In this document: positions 36,801 to 47,059 of the stretch, piece by piece
How the letters are laid out: every line of letters starts with the position of its first letter
Position numbering within the stretch: the first letter of the stretch is position 1
Assembly: GCA_016858145.1 (NCBI GenBank)
Contig: JAEHOE010000023.1
Location: forward strand, 1,116,001 to 1,180,000
Source: Edaphochlamys debaryana
Taxonomy: Eukaryota; Chlorophyta; Chlorophyceae; Chlamydomonadales
Length of the DNA stretch: 64,000 nt
Direction: 5' to 3'
Notes under the pieces: generated by a model
Told to the model about the DNA's origin: nothing
The model's database searches: none
What the model saw: the letters and a program-made list of their open reading frames with translations, nothing else
Translations under genes and position numbers: made by a program

Positions 36801-38644
36801 TGTGTGGACGGGAAGCTCTGGGTAGGCTGGATGGATTGTATGCATTTCACACGCACAAGTGCACCTCGCACCCCTGGTCCCACCACCCACCCACAGACTG
36901 AGATGTGCCGCTCCTGGGCTGAGACAGGTAGCTGCCGCTACGGCAGCAAGTGCCAGGTGCGGTGCGGTGCGGCGGGCCCCGTTCACCTGGTTCTGGGGTC
37001 CACGCTGGGGCACACATGCATGTGGGCTGCAGCTGATGGAGGTAGCAGCCTCCCTGTATGTTGCACGTCTTACTCGCTGCCCTGACGCTTCTTCCCTTGC
37101 GGCCCCGCCTTGGCACCTGCCCTCCTGCCCCCCCCTGCTCCCCCTCTCCACAGTTCGCCCACGGCGGGGAGGAGCTGCGCCCCGTGGTGCGCCACCCCAA
37201 GTACAAGACCGAGGTGAGAAGGGGAGGCGCCGCGGCGCGGGTCAAACGCGTGCATGCGGGGGCGCGTTGTGCATTGCTTGGCCGCTCCTGCCTCCTGCTC
37301 TTGTACGCTGACCCTGGCGCTTGCTGTACCTGTAACGATATACCCGTGCTGGCCAAACGTGCCCCCTCCCCTTTCTGCTCCCGCCCGCCCCCCCCTCGTA
37401 CGCAGCACTGCCGTACCTTCTCCGCCACGGGCATCTGCCAGTACGGCAACCGCTGCCGCTTCATCCACGCAGGAGGTGCGTGTCGGATTGCATCCTGGCG
37501 TCGCCCACGCTGCCGTGCCTCGTCCAGCCGCACCCCCCGCGGTCTTGTTGACCTCGCCATCTCGTTACCTCCCCTTGTCCTCTCACGTCTTAACCCCTCC
37601 CCCGCTTCTCCGACCGCCGCAGGTCCCCCGGGCAGTGCCTTCGGCACCCCCCGCCCCCTGGGCCCCGGAGCCGGGCTGGACCTGTCACCCGCCGGCGTCT
37701 TTGGCTTCCCGGAGGGCTCCACCACCGCCGCGGAGGGCGGAGACGGCGGCGGCGGCGGCGGGTCGCTGCAGGCGGCGGTGGATGCCGTGGGCGCGGGGCT
37801 GTGGGCCCGCGCCGCCGAGCCGGGCGGAGCCAACCGGGTGAGTCCTATCATTTCTGTGCTGTGCTCCCCTACTTTGTGGAGGTTGTAGTTGCGTCCACGT
37901 GCAGCAAGTGTGCTGTAGGCCTAGACCCTGCCGCGAGGTCAGTAACCCAGCATCTACGGGCGTCCCTGCACTGCGCTGTCCCGCCAACCCGCGATACAGC
38001 CTGGGCTGTACTGATGACCTGGCCGCTCCTGATCACTCCGCACCGCCCAGGTTCTCCCCGCGGCGGCTGCGTCCCTCCTGTCGCCCACCCGCGGTGCCTC
38101 CGCGCTCTTCTCCCCCACCGGCCGCGGCCCGGCGCGTCACAGCCTGTCGCTCTCCTCGCCGCCGTACAAGATGGTCCGCAGCGGCGCCGTCGACGGCGGC
38201 GGCGCTGGCGGCGGCGGTGACGCCGGCTCGCCCATGGCCCTGCCGCCGCTGCCGCCGCCGCCGCTTGGCGCGGCTGGCGGCGGCCCGTTCGTCGGCTCCC
38301 GGGCCGCCGGCAGCGGCATCGACGCGGCAATGCAGCTGTTCAGCACCTTCGGAAGCATGGCCGGCGGCAGCGGCAGCGGTGGCGCCAGCCCCGCTGGCGG
38401 TGGCTCTGTCAGCAGCGCGCCTCCGCTGCCGGCGGCGGTTGCCAGCGGCTCCACGGCGGATGAGGCGATGGTGGCGGCGTCGAACAAGCGGGGCCGCGAC
38501 GACGACGGCAAGGTGGGGCTGGCGGCAGCAGGTGGCGGTGGTGGCACGGGCGGCAGTGGCGGCGGCGGCAGCCCTGGTGTGGCGGCGGTGGATGCAGGGG
38601 TGGAGATGGAGGAGGGGGAGGTTAGGGAGGACGCTGCGGCGTAA
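33806..38644 (+). CDS. Tristetraprolin-type tandem CCCH zinc-finger protein with very long low-complexity arms
   Basis: Eight exons join in phase to 1159 residues: 33806-35042, 35272-35819, 36049-36744, 36897-36956, 37154-37213, 37406-37475, 37623-37837, 38051-38644. The two fingers lie on three small exons: YKTEMCRSWAETGSCRYGSK then CQFAH, and YKTEHCRTFSATGICQYGNR then CRFIH, both C-x8-C-x5-C-x3-H with the YKTE lead-in and TTP-like spacing. TTP/TIS11 proteins bind AU-rich elements in mRNA 3' UTRs and recruit decay factors. The ~800-residue N-terminal arm is Gly/Ser/Ala-rich with a TPMGTPMG repeat (35370-35440), an 18-Gln-type tract broken by Asp (36143-36200) and a Pro-Val repeat (36240). 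The C-terminal arm is Gly/Ala-rich and ends acidic (MEEGEVREDAAA). Such arms are unusual in length; animal TTP is about 330 residues. Target RNAs are unknown. Confidence 0.9.
35234..35268 (+). repeat. Short tandem repeat next to an acceptor (CTGTCCCTGCCC)n
   Basis: About three copies of a 12-bp pyrimidine-rich unit form the tract just upstream of the exon 2 acceptor of the CCCH gene. Confidence 0.8.
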
Positions 38645-40547
38645 ATAAGCTGCAAGGCATGTACATGTCCGGTGCAGTTATTATGCAGCTGTGGTATTCT
38701 GCTGCTGTCACCTGCTGTCACGATTAGGTGGTCGTTACTAGCTCCGCCCCTGCTATGAGTGCGCAAAGATGGAGGAGCTTGGAAGCGCCATTGAAGGAGG
38801 TTGTTATCCGGCGGAACTATAACTGGCTTAGCCGGGAGAGATTGCGAGGATCAAGGAGATGTGTGGGTTATCTAGCGGCGGGAAGGCAGGAGCAGGCGGA
38901 TGAAGTGAAGTGTTTGACTTCTCTCACCAGCGGGGGTGTGCCGCATTGTGCCGGGCCTCAAGGATAAAGACGGACGTTCCTTAAGGTTCTTATGGGGGTT
39001 ATTGCGAGGATCGCATGGTGTTCGTATGACCGCCTTCATCAGAGACATGCGCTGCCTTATGGCAGGGTCCTGTATGCATGGATTATGGCTAGAGGGAACG
39101 TACGATGATGGAACGTGCGCTTTGCACACCGTCCCCTATCCTTAGGCGCTTCGAGCGCTCCCCTAGGTGTGCGTTATAAGTTTTGGTTTGCGGTTGCCTA
39201 TTTTGTTGTCCGCCGCCCGCAGCAGGGTATTGCGTTGGCGGTTTGGCGCTTCCAGTTGTGGGTTTGAAGCGTCCCGGCAAGCACGCCTGCTGGGCGGTGA
39301 AATGGGATAGAATGTCTGAAGGTAGATATGCTGCCTATTGGAGGCTGGAGTCGACAATAATTGGACGAGGATCGTGTGTGTCAACTGCCACCGCTAGCGT
39401 GTGTTATGTGTGCTGTGCCCCCAGTCAGTGTGCTGTGCCCCCAGTCAGGAATTCGTGACGTTACCCCCTCCCTAGCCACGCAGTCCCCTCACCGGTACGG
39501 GTCAATACGGCGTGCGTGGTCGCAGCTGTCCGCAATTAATCATCTACGCCGCGCGCGTCAGGCGGCATTGCCCTGGCTCATTTGGTCGTAAGGCGGGTGG
39601 CTGCCGAGTGTGCAATGCATCATCTGGCCCTCCACTCTCCTTCCCCGTGCCCCCTCACATCTGGCTAGCGCAACAGCGGGTTAACACATCAGGTGAAAGG
39701 CTCGTGTGAAGGGGATGAGAGCTGTCCCCTCTACACCGTTGTCCTGACGGCAACAGCGCCATCCACAGTGTTCCAGGTGCCTTATCAGACACCTTTTCCT
39801 GCGTGCGTGCTGATCGCAGTAGCTGTTCCCAAGCAGGCTTCCTTGCCATGCCCACGCGCTTTCCTGACCCAGCTGTTGTCACATTGAGGGAACGGACGCT
39901 GCCCAACCCTGCTTTCACGTTGTACACGGAGGCAGTCGCAGGTTGAGGGCTGTCGGCTTCAATGCGGGCCGGACGCAACCCTTACAACTCACGGCCGCAT
40001 GCCGCAACCGACTGAGTTCGTCCCAATCCATTCATCATAGCCACAGCCGGCTGCTCACGAAACTTTCCCAAGGCACCTCCCAGATCGCGGCCTCCGCACT
40101 CTTTCGAGGGCAGCCCCCGCTGCTCCCGCTCTCTAGGGTCAGTCCGCTCCCCGGCATTCATCCGTTGCCACAACGACACAAGACGCAATGCCAGCACCTC
40201 AACTCTCAAGAATCTGGAGGTCTTCGCCCACGCAGCACCACACGAGCGCGCCGCATACCCGCTCTCCCCTGCCCAACAACGTCTGCACGCTTAGCTTAGC
40301 CGCGTCGCCCTCAGCTTCAGCCACTGGGGCAGCCGCCACCTCCCAGTCCCGACAATGCGACGGGACCAGGCCCCTTCCCCGCCTGAATTGAAAGCAAATC
40401 TTCGTTCTTCCGGAGTCCCCGTTCCTCCCTAGAGACAGGAGCTCGTCGGCCCCGCGCCTGACCTCGCACGCCCCTCTCACGGGCATGGGCGCACGCAACC
40501 GTCCGTCCGGCGCTGCCCCTCCTGCTGCCCTCCTCCTTGTCCCCCCC
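38645..40547. other. Intergenic region between convergent genes
   Basis: This 1.9-kb region is less GC-rich than the genes around it. It contains a 2 x 20-bp tandem repeat (39409-39448) and two ATTGCGAGGATC words (38843 and 39001). No coding or RNA gene was supported. Confidence 0.5.
39409..39448. repeat. Tandem duplication, two exact 20-bp copies
   Basis: The unit TGTGCTGTGCCCCCAGTCAG occurs at 39409-39428 and 39429-39448 with no difference. Confidence 0.95.
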
Positions 40548-43196
40548 CTACTTGGGGCTGGGGCGCTGCTGCGAGGCCGCAATGTCCTTGGCGATGGTGG
40601 ACTCCTGGCAGGCGATCTGGCGGGAGGCGGGAGAGGGGGGGGGGTCGGGCGGGCGGGGGTGTTTGGAGCGAAGCGGGGGTTTGTGTACTCACCAGGAAAG
40701 CGCAAGGTGGGCAGGGAGGGTGAGGGCTGGCGCGCGCGAGCGAGGGGGCCCAGGAGGTCTCATGGGCCCAGGCCCCGCAAGGGGTCCACCCCAGGCCCGC
40801 CCCGGGCCCACCATGGTCTTGACGTGCTCGTTCTCGTCGTCCCGGATGTTGTTGAACACGTCCAGCAGGGTCTCGCAGCGGGGGCGCCGGGGGGCGGTGT
40901 GGCGGGAGCCCGTCTGGAACCTGGGGGTGGGTGGGTGGGTGGGCGGGGTTGGTGTGGAAGGGGTGTGTGAGGGTGGAGGGGCTGTGTCAGAGGCTGTTTG
41001 CCCGGGTCCCACGCCCTGGCACAGCGCCGCCAAGCTCTCAGGGACCCGGGCCCTCCAGGCTAGACAGGGCGTAGGCGCGTAGCCGTAGCCCAAACTGGGG
41101 TCTCGAGCCCCCTGCCGCCTGCGCCGCCTGGTTCAAGGAGCGAGGGGGGCATGCCACGACCGCTGCCCCCCCTTTCCAGCCCCGATTCCAGCTCCCTTTT
41201 CCCCCCTCCCGCTCACTCGTCGAACAGGTACAGGTCGTCGCTGTAGTAGTAGTGCAGCGCCACCAGGGGGGGAGGGATGGTGGCCAGGGTGGAGGCGTTG
41301 CGCTCCAGGAAGGCGGCTGGGGGGGTGGTGGTGGTGGTAGGGCCCGGGAGAGATTTGAGGAGTATTGGGGGGTTGGGAGAGGCGGGGAAGGGGAGCGGCC
41401 AATGATGGGGCGAGCGGAGAAGATGTGGTTCCGCCGACAGTGCCAATGACCCCCCTCCCCGGACTCCTCAGCAACCGAGCCCCACCTGACAGCCGCCCCG
41501 CCCCCACGCGCCCCACTGTCCCTCTGCCCTCTGCCCCCCCACCCCCACCGCCCCCCGGTGCTCACTGTACGTGTCCGCCGCGTGGTGCTCCACCCGCTCC
41601 ATGAAGTTGTAGGCCATCTTGGGGGACACCAGGTAGAACAGGATCAGGACCTGACAGGGGGGGGAGCGGAAGGGTGAGAGAGCAGAGTGAGATGGGCGTG
41701 AACACCAGCCCTTTCCCCGCCCCTCCAAACACAGGCTCAAGCCCGCCCCCTTGGCAGCACCCCCCCCCCTCCGCCCCCTTCCCCCCCCCACACGCACCCA
41801 GTAGTAGAGGATGGCTGCGTGCTCCGCCACGAAGCGGTCGAACCAGGCCCGGTCGCCGCCCAGGGACTCCATGATCTGCAAGGGTGAGAGGGGCAGGGGG
41901 CAGGGGTGGTGTTGAGTGAGGGGATGGAGGTAAGCGGCGGCAGGTGAGGGGGGGGCCGTGCGGTTTGAACGGTGCGGGACCGGCAGGAGGCGTGTCATGA
42001 GAAGCCTGGTCCCCCCCGCCCCTCGCCCATGCTCGCCCCTGCCCCCCTTCCCCCGCGGCCCTGGTGCCCCCCGCCTCACCTGCAGGTGGTGCATCTCTGG
42101 GGGGAGGGGGACGGGAGGGAGAAGGAAAAAGAGGGAGCAGGAGCATGGAGGACGAGGCACGCTTGAGCGGGCAGGGCGGCAGAGGCACACGAACAGAGCA
42201 TGGTCGGGTGAGCCGTGACCGCCCGACCATGTGATGCGGTTCCCTGACCCCTGCCTTGCCCCGCCCCCTGCCCCTCTACACCCCGGCCCCCTTCGCCCCC
42301 CCCCACCGCTCCACTCCTCAGCGGAGTGCCTCTAGCCTTTCCCCAGCCTGGCCTCTTGCCCCCCTCCTTCCCCCTCTTCCCTAACCTCCCCCCCCTAGCC
42401 CCTTCCCCTCTCCCTCCCCCCCCACCGTTCCACTCCTCAGCGAAGTGGATCTTGCGCAGCTCCGCCCCAGCGCGCCAGAACCCCAGGGACTCATACAGGT
42501 GCTGCGGGAAGCGGGGGGGAACCGGGAAAAGGGGCGAGGGAAGACAGGGGTTAGGGACACCGGGAGGCGCATGGGTGCTTGGCGGAGGCGTGCGGAGGGT
42601 CGGGGAGCGACCATGTGGCCGCTCCATTCGGTGCGCACCGGTGGATGACCATGCCGCGTGTGCCCAACCACAAGCCACGGACTCGAGATACAGCGGCCGC
42701 CCGCACCCCTTCCCTCCCCCCCCCGACACGCACCAGGATGGAGATGTAGGCGAAGTAGGGGATGCGGGCCACGGTCTCGAGCACCCAGAACTTCTGCGAG
42801 GGGCGGGGTGGGGTGGGGTGTGTTGGGGTTACGACACAGCTTGCAGGGAGGAGCGGACCGCCTCCCCTCCCGCCACACGTATCCCCTGCGCACTTTCCCT
42901 CTTCCCCCTCTCCCCACGCCCCCTCCCGGCCCCCACTTCGGTGGACCCTTCCCTGTCACCCTTGGCTCCATGTGACCCTTGAACCCCCCCCCGCCACCCC
43001 CCAGCCCCCTCCCCGGCCCCCCCACCTCGATGGGCTTCTTGTCGTACACGACGTCCAGCACCCAGCACAGCGCGTAGAAGGGCAGCTTGACCCACAGCGG
43101 GCTCTGCATGTCGCCCCCCGCCGCCGCGATGCGCCGCTGCTCCACCGCGGTCACGTCGGCGGCGTCCAGCTGCAGCGTGTCCAGGGTGGCACGGAT
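40548..43196 (-). CDS. PTOX: Plastid terminal oxidase (PTOX), 5' exon(s) not resolved
   Basis: Nine exons join in phase to 254 residues of the mature enzyme: 43026-43196, 42734-42793, 42426-42501, 42080-42096, 41798-41875, 41566-41650, 41217-41316, 40812-40920, 40548-40616. PTOX is a membrane-bound di-iron quinol oxidase of the alternative oxidase family that passes electrons from plastoquinol to oxygen. Iron ligand motifs are visible: LETVARIPYFA, the EMHH in the 17-nt exon, VEHHAADTY, and DDENEH. The plastid form rather than mitochondrial AOX is indicated by the DLYLFDEFQ and NNIRDDENEH region. The transit peptide should lie upstream of 43196; minus-strand sequence 43200-43330 has an open frame with Leu/Gly/Ser, but no start was fixed. 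The tRNA-Val repeat block begins just beyond. Intron 3 holds a copy of the preceding exon end. Confidence 0.9.
42299..42329 (-). repeat. Intronic copy of a PTOX exon end and its donor
   Basis: CACTCCGCTGAGGAGTGGAG, continuing CGGTGGGGGGG on the minus strand, matches the exon/intron junction at 42418-42449 at 29 of 31 positions. The copied GT lies 119 nt downstream of the real one. Confidence 0.85.
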
Positions 43197-43329
43197 CTGG
43201 GGCCGGGGGGGGAAGGGGAAGGGAGGGAGGGGGTGGGGCGGAGGGGGTGGAGGGGTGGGGTGGGCGGGGAAGGTGGGAAGCAACGGACCTGCGCCCTAGC
43301 AACAGACCTGCCCCCAGCGCGGAGACCTG

Positions 43330-44240
43330 CGGCAGAACCCTGTCCACCCCACCGTGTCCATACGCCCCATCCCCTCCCCAGCCTGCTGCGCCCGCGGGCC
43401 CCGCTGCTGCTGTGCGCCCGCACCCCATTCGCAAGAGTGCCTTGCGCATGACAGGACGAGCGCGCGAGGCCCCAAAACGCAGAGAAAAAGGCTTTTCGGA
43501 CGCCTCCGACGCGGGCAAAACTGTCGTCGTCCAGGATCGAACTGGAGACCTCTCGCGTGTGAGGCGAATGTGATAACCAACTACACCACGACGACTCGAA
43601 CCCTGAGCTTCAGGGGATGCCAACTCTGTGATCCTGGGCCTACTGGTACCGCCAAAACCCGGCCAACGCGCTGTGCGGCAATGGCGCGCAAATGGCGCCA
43701 ACCCCAGATCTGGCCCCCCCCCCGCACCCGCCGTACGCACTGCCGTACGCCCTGGCGCATACGTGAGCATGCGCCGGCCCTTTCTCAAGGGCAGCTCACG
43801 CCGTGAGACGCGGCGCAACGCTGGCGCTCGGCTGCTGATGCGGGAGGGAGGCTGCCACTGCGCCAAGCCGGCCGGCGGGCGGGCCTGTCGGCCGTCCTGA
43901 GGTATGCAAGGCCGTGCAGGCCCCAGCTTGCTCTGTGGAGCGCTCGAGCAGCCCTGCTGTGAGGGGAGCCGTCGCTGCCGCTGCGGCCAGCCTCTGTGCC
44001 GGCCAGGCCAGAGCCGGGAGGCGCCAGCCCCAGGGGGCGTGAATGCCCCGGGTTCTCGCGAGCTGCCCTCCCGGGCAGGCCCTCAGGCAGTGACCTGCCC
44101 AGCCCCGGCCCCCAGGCTCTGTCGGGGCTGGCCGTTCTGGGATGTGCAGACCTCGCGCGCTGAGGCCTCAGAACGGCCGGCTCCGACCACGACGACCAGC
44201 GCTTGCCGTGCAAGACCTTGGTCGCTCAGTCCCTGCCGGC
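43330..44240. repeat. tRNA-Val repeat block, copy 1
   Basis: Shared with copies 2 and 3 are a 5' flank with GAGGCCCCAAAACGCAGAG, the tRNA, and a 3' flank with ATGGCGCCAACCCCAGATCT and two CCGTACGC words. With copy 3 it also shares AACGGCCGGCTCCGACCACG near 44170 (48210 in copy 3). Boundaries are approximate. Confidence 0.75.
43523..43595 (-). tRNA. tRNA-Val (anticodon CAC), copy 1
   Basis: The 73-nt minus-strand sequence folds as a cloverleaf: perfect 7-bp acceptor stem GTCGTCG/CGACGAC, D arm with AGTTGGTTA, anticodon stem TTCGC/GCGAG around loop CTCACAC (anticodon CAC), 5-nt variable loop, and T arm TCCAG-TTCGATC-CTGGA. A TTTT pol III terminator lies two bases past the 3' end (43517-43520). 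There is no intron. Confidence 0.95.
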
Positions 44241-45059
44241 TGGGCGGCGGCGCTGCTGCAGCAAGCGGCCCTTCAGCTGGGCATCTCCTCAAGGCACAGC
44301 GCCTCGATGCGTGTGGTGGGCTCCGGCTGCTCCAGCCAACTGTGAGGGCGGCCCAAGCCGAGTAGCCCAGCAACACCCCCGAGCCCGGCCCCGGCGGCAT
44401 GGGCCTTACTTGGGTACTGAGCTTCTACGCCAGACAGGTGTCGTGGCGTGAGGGGCCGTGCCTGACTACCGGTAGCGCGCAGCGAAGCCCTGCCCAGCAT
44501 GCACGTCCTGCAGGTGGCATGCCTGGCTCCGGCGAGGTCCGTGATGCCAGACATGCCAGCAACACTCTGCTTGCTCCCCCGCTGTGGCGTTGCCATTTCT
44601 ACCCCGGCCGTTGCGCCTTCTGCGGACTTTGGTCCCAGCATGCCGGACCTGGAGCCGTGCTGCCTCAGTATCGGTAAGCACTTCGGGTGGAGCTGAGCCA
44701 GCGGGGGGCCTCGAACGGCTCGAAGCGCAGCTGGCAGCCCTGGAGCTCTGGCGGCCCACCCGCGGCAGCAACCCGGCTGTGCTCCCGCTCCTTCCGCAGG
44801 CTGTGCTCACGGGTGACCCGTTACCCAACATCGCCCCCCTGTGCTGTCAGCGTTGGCCCCTCCATGTTCCGCAGGGCGAGTGGCACAACCCTGAGGAGCG
44901 GCTTAATTCGGGACCGGGGCTGGAGAGGATACTTGTATGGCACAGCAGACGGCCGCTGCGCACAGACCACGCCGAGCGCTGGCTCTGCCTGCCTCCCAGG
45001 TTCCTGCCCAGTCGGGGACGGGGCTGGGAAGCAACAGACCTGCGCCGGGCGGCAGCAGG

Positions 45060-45930
45060 CGGCGCAGCTCTACGCTGGCATTGCCGTCTTCTACAGTACC
45101 TCCCAGGCGCCGTAAGCGCGCACCGAACGGGGCGGGGCCTACCAGACGCCTGGCACTGCCCACTCTGGACAAGGCTTCGGCGCATGGGCTGGGGCGGGAC
45201 TGTCGTCGCAGAGGGATCGGCTGCCCCCAGGGTGCCAGCATCATACATACGCTGGCCCCCAGAGCGCTTTCCATCCCGCCCGCCCCATCCTCCCGCCCAG
45301 GCCGCCGCGCCCGAGGGCCCCGCGGCTGCTGTGCGCCCAGTCCCCATCCGCAAGAGTGCCTTGTGCATGACAGGACCAGCGCGCGAGGCCCCAAAACGCA
45401 GAGAAAAAGGCATTTCGGGAGCCTCCCACGCGGGCAAAACTGTCGTCGTCCAGGATCGAACTGGAGACCTCTCGCGTGTGAGGCGAATGTGATAACCAAC
45501 TACACCACGACGACCCGAACACTGAGCTTCAGGGGATAACCATACAATGATTCTGGGCCTACTGGTACCGCCAAAACCCGGCCAACGCGCTGTACGGCAA
45601 CAGTGCAAAAATGGCGCCAACCCCAGATCTGCCCCCCCCCCCGCACCCGCCGTACGCGCTGCCGTACGCCCTGGCGCATGCGTGTACATGCGCCGGCCCT
45701 TTCCCAGCGGCGGCTCACGCCGTGAGACGCGCCCCTGCGCCAAGCCAGCCGGCGGGCAGGCCTGAGGGCCGTGCTGAGGCGTGCAGGAGCCTGCAGGCCC
45801 CACTTGCGCTATGGGGCGCTCGAGCAGCCCTGCTGCGTGGGGAGCCGTCGCTGCCGCTGCGGCCAGCCTCTTAGGAGAGCCAAGCCGAGCCGAGAAGCGA
45901 CCTGAGCGGCTGGCGCCCCAGGGCCTAGGC
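45060..45930. repeat. tRNA-Val repeat block, copy 2
   Basis: It has the same core as copy 1. It also shares an upstream part with copy 3 (GGGCGGGGCCTACCAG at 45137, and GCATGGGCTGGGGCGG at 45182). The far 3' part seen in copies 1 and 3 is lost. Boundaries are approximate. Confidence 0.75.
45442..45514 (-). tRNA. tRNA-Val (anticodon CAC), copy 2
   Basis: Identical in all 73 positions to copy 1, with the same TTTT terminator two bases beyond the 3' end (45436-45439). The flanks differ at many positions. Confidence 0.95.
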
Positions 45931-47059
45931 ACAACCGGTATGCCAGCGAGGCGTGTGCGGCTGGCGACATCTTGGGCGCAACCCAGCAAGGTTTGCGGCC
46001 CCTGTATCAGCCTGACACTTGTTGACCTGCTTGCAGGTGCTGGAAGCTCGCAAGCCTGGCGTCAGGCCGTCTGCCCCTTGACGTTCCTTGCCTCTGCCTC
46101 CGCCCCTGCCTCCGCTGCTTTCGGGCTCGAGAGGGCCAAGACGCCTGCTGGTGAGCCCTCGGTCGTATCCTGCCTGGCCGTTACCAGCCGGTGGGCCAGA
46201 CCCGGATAGCTGCACGTTGCCTTGATGAACCCCATGGCCAGGGCTGCGTCCGCCTGCCATCTTTGAAGTCCGGAGGTGCTGGGTTCTCCCTGGGTAGATC
46301 ACCACCTTCAGATTCGCTGCGCTCTGAGCACTTCGGTGTGAATCCACTTCTCAGAGGGGTGGCCCTAAGCCTAATCGAGCGTGCTCCCCGGGGGGGGGGG
46401 CAGATCCCCCGCACCCCCATGGCCATGGCCGGGCTCAGGAGCCAGGGCCCTCGCCAGATGTTGAGGAGCGGGCGACCCGGCGTCCGCACCTTACGCTGGA
46501 TGCCCGGTGCAACCCCAAGGCTCCTCTGGCTTAGGTGCAACCGCTTAGGTCACCCTTCAGTGCGCCGTCGCGGCTCGCTGCCTGCCTCCGGAGGGGACCC
46601 TGTCCTCCGGCACGTCCCTTTGCCGCCCTGGTGTGACCGTGGGTGAGGCGACGGCGGCACGCACCCTTCGACTGCCGCAGCCATTAGCGTACCAGCGCAG
46701 GGGCTGGGCTAGTGCGTGTGCCGTACCGTACGGCAACAGGAGCCTGCGTCAACGCCTTCGCTAAACGGGCCCAGTCGGGCGCCCCACCCCGGACTTCAAA
46801 GCTCGCAGCTTGAGCCGGGAAAAAGGCTCTGTTCCCAGCCCCTTCACTGTACACCACTGCCCAGACGTGACCCGTACTGGCCCTGGGACGAGGCCCCTTC
46901 CCCTTCCACCCATACATAAGCCGTCCACGCTGAGTTTGCGCAGCTCGCCTGGGTGGACAGGCGACTCGGGTGTATGCTCGTTGCTCTGCTGCCTGCGCCT
47001 GCCCGCCGCTTGCGCCCTCACGCGGAGTCTCTGACGCCTCTCTCGCTCTGCTCTGGCGG
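45931..47059. other. Spacer between tRNA repeat copies 2 and 3
   Basis: No recognisable gene or element. Plus-strand frames here are short and shift phase often. Confidence 0.4.
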
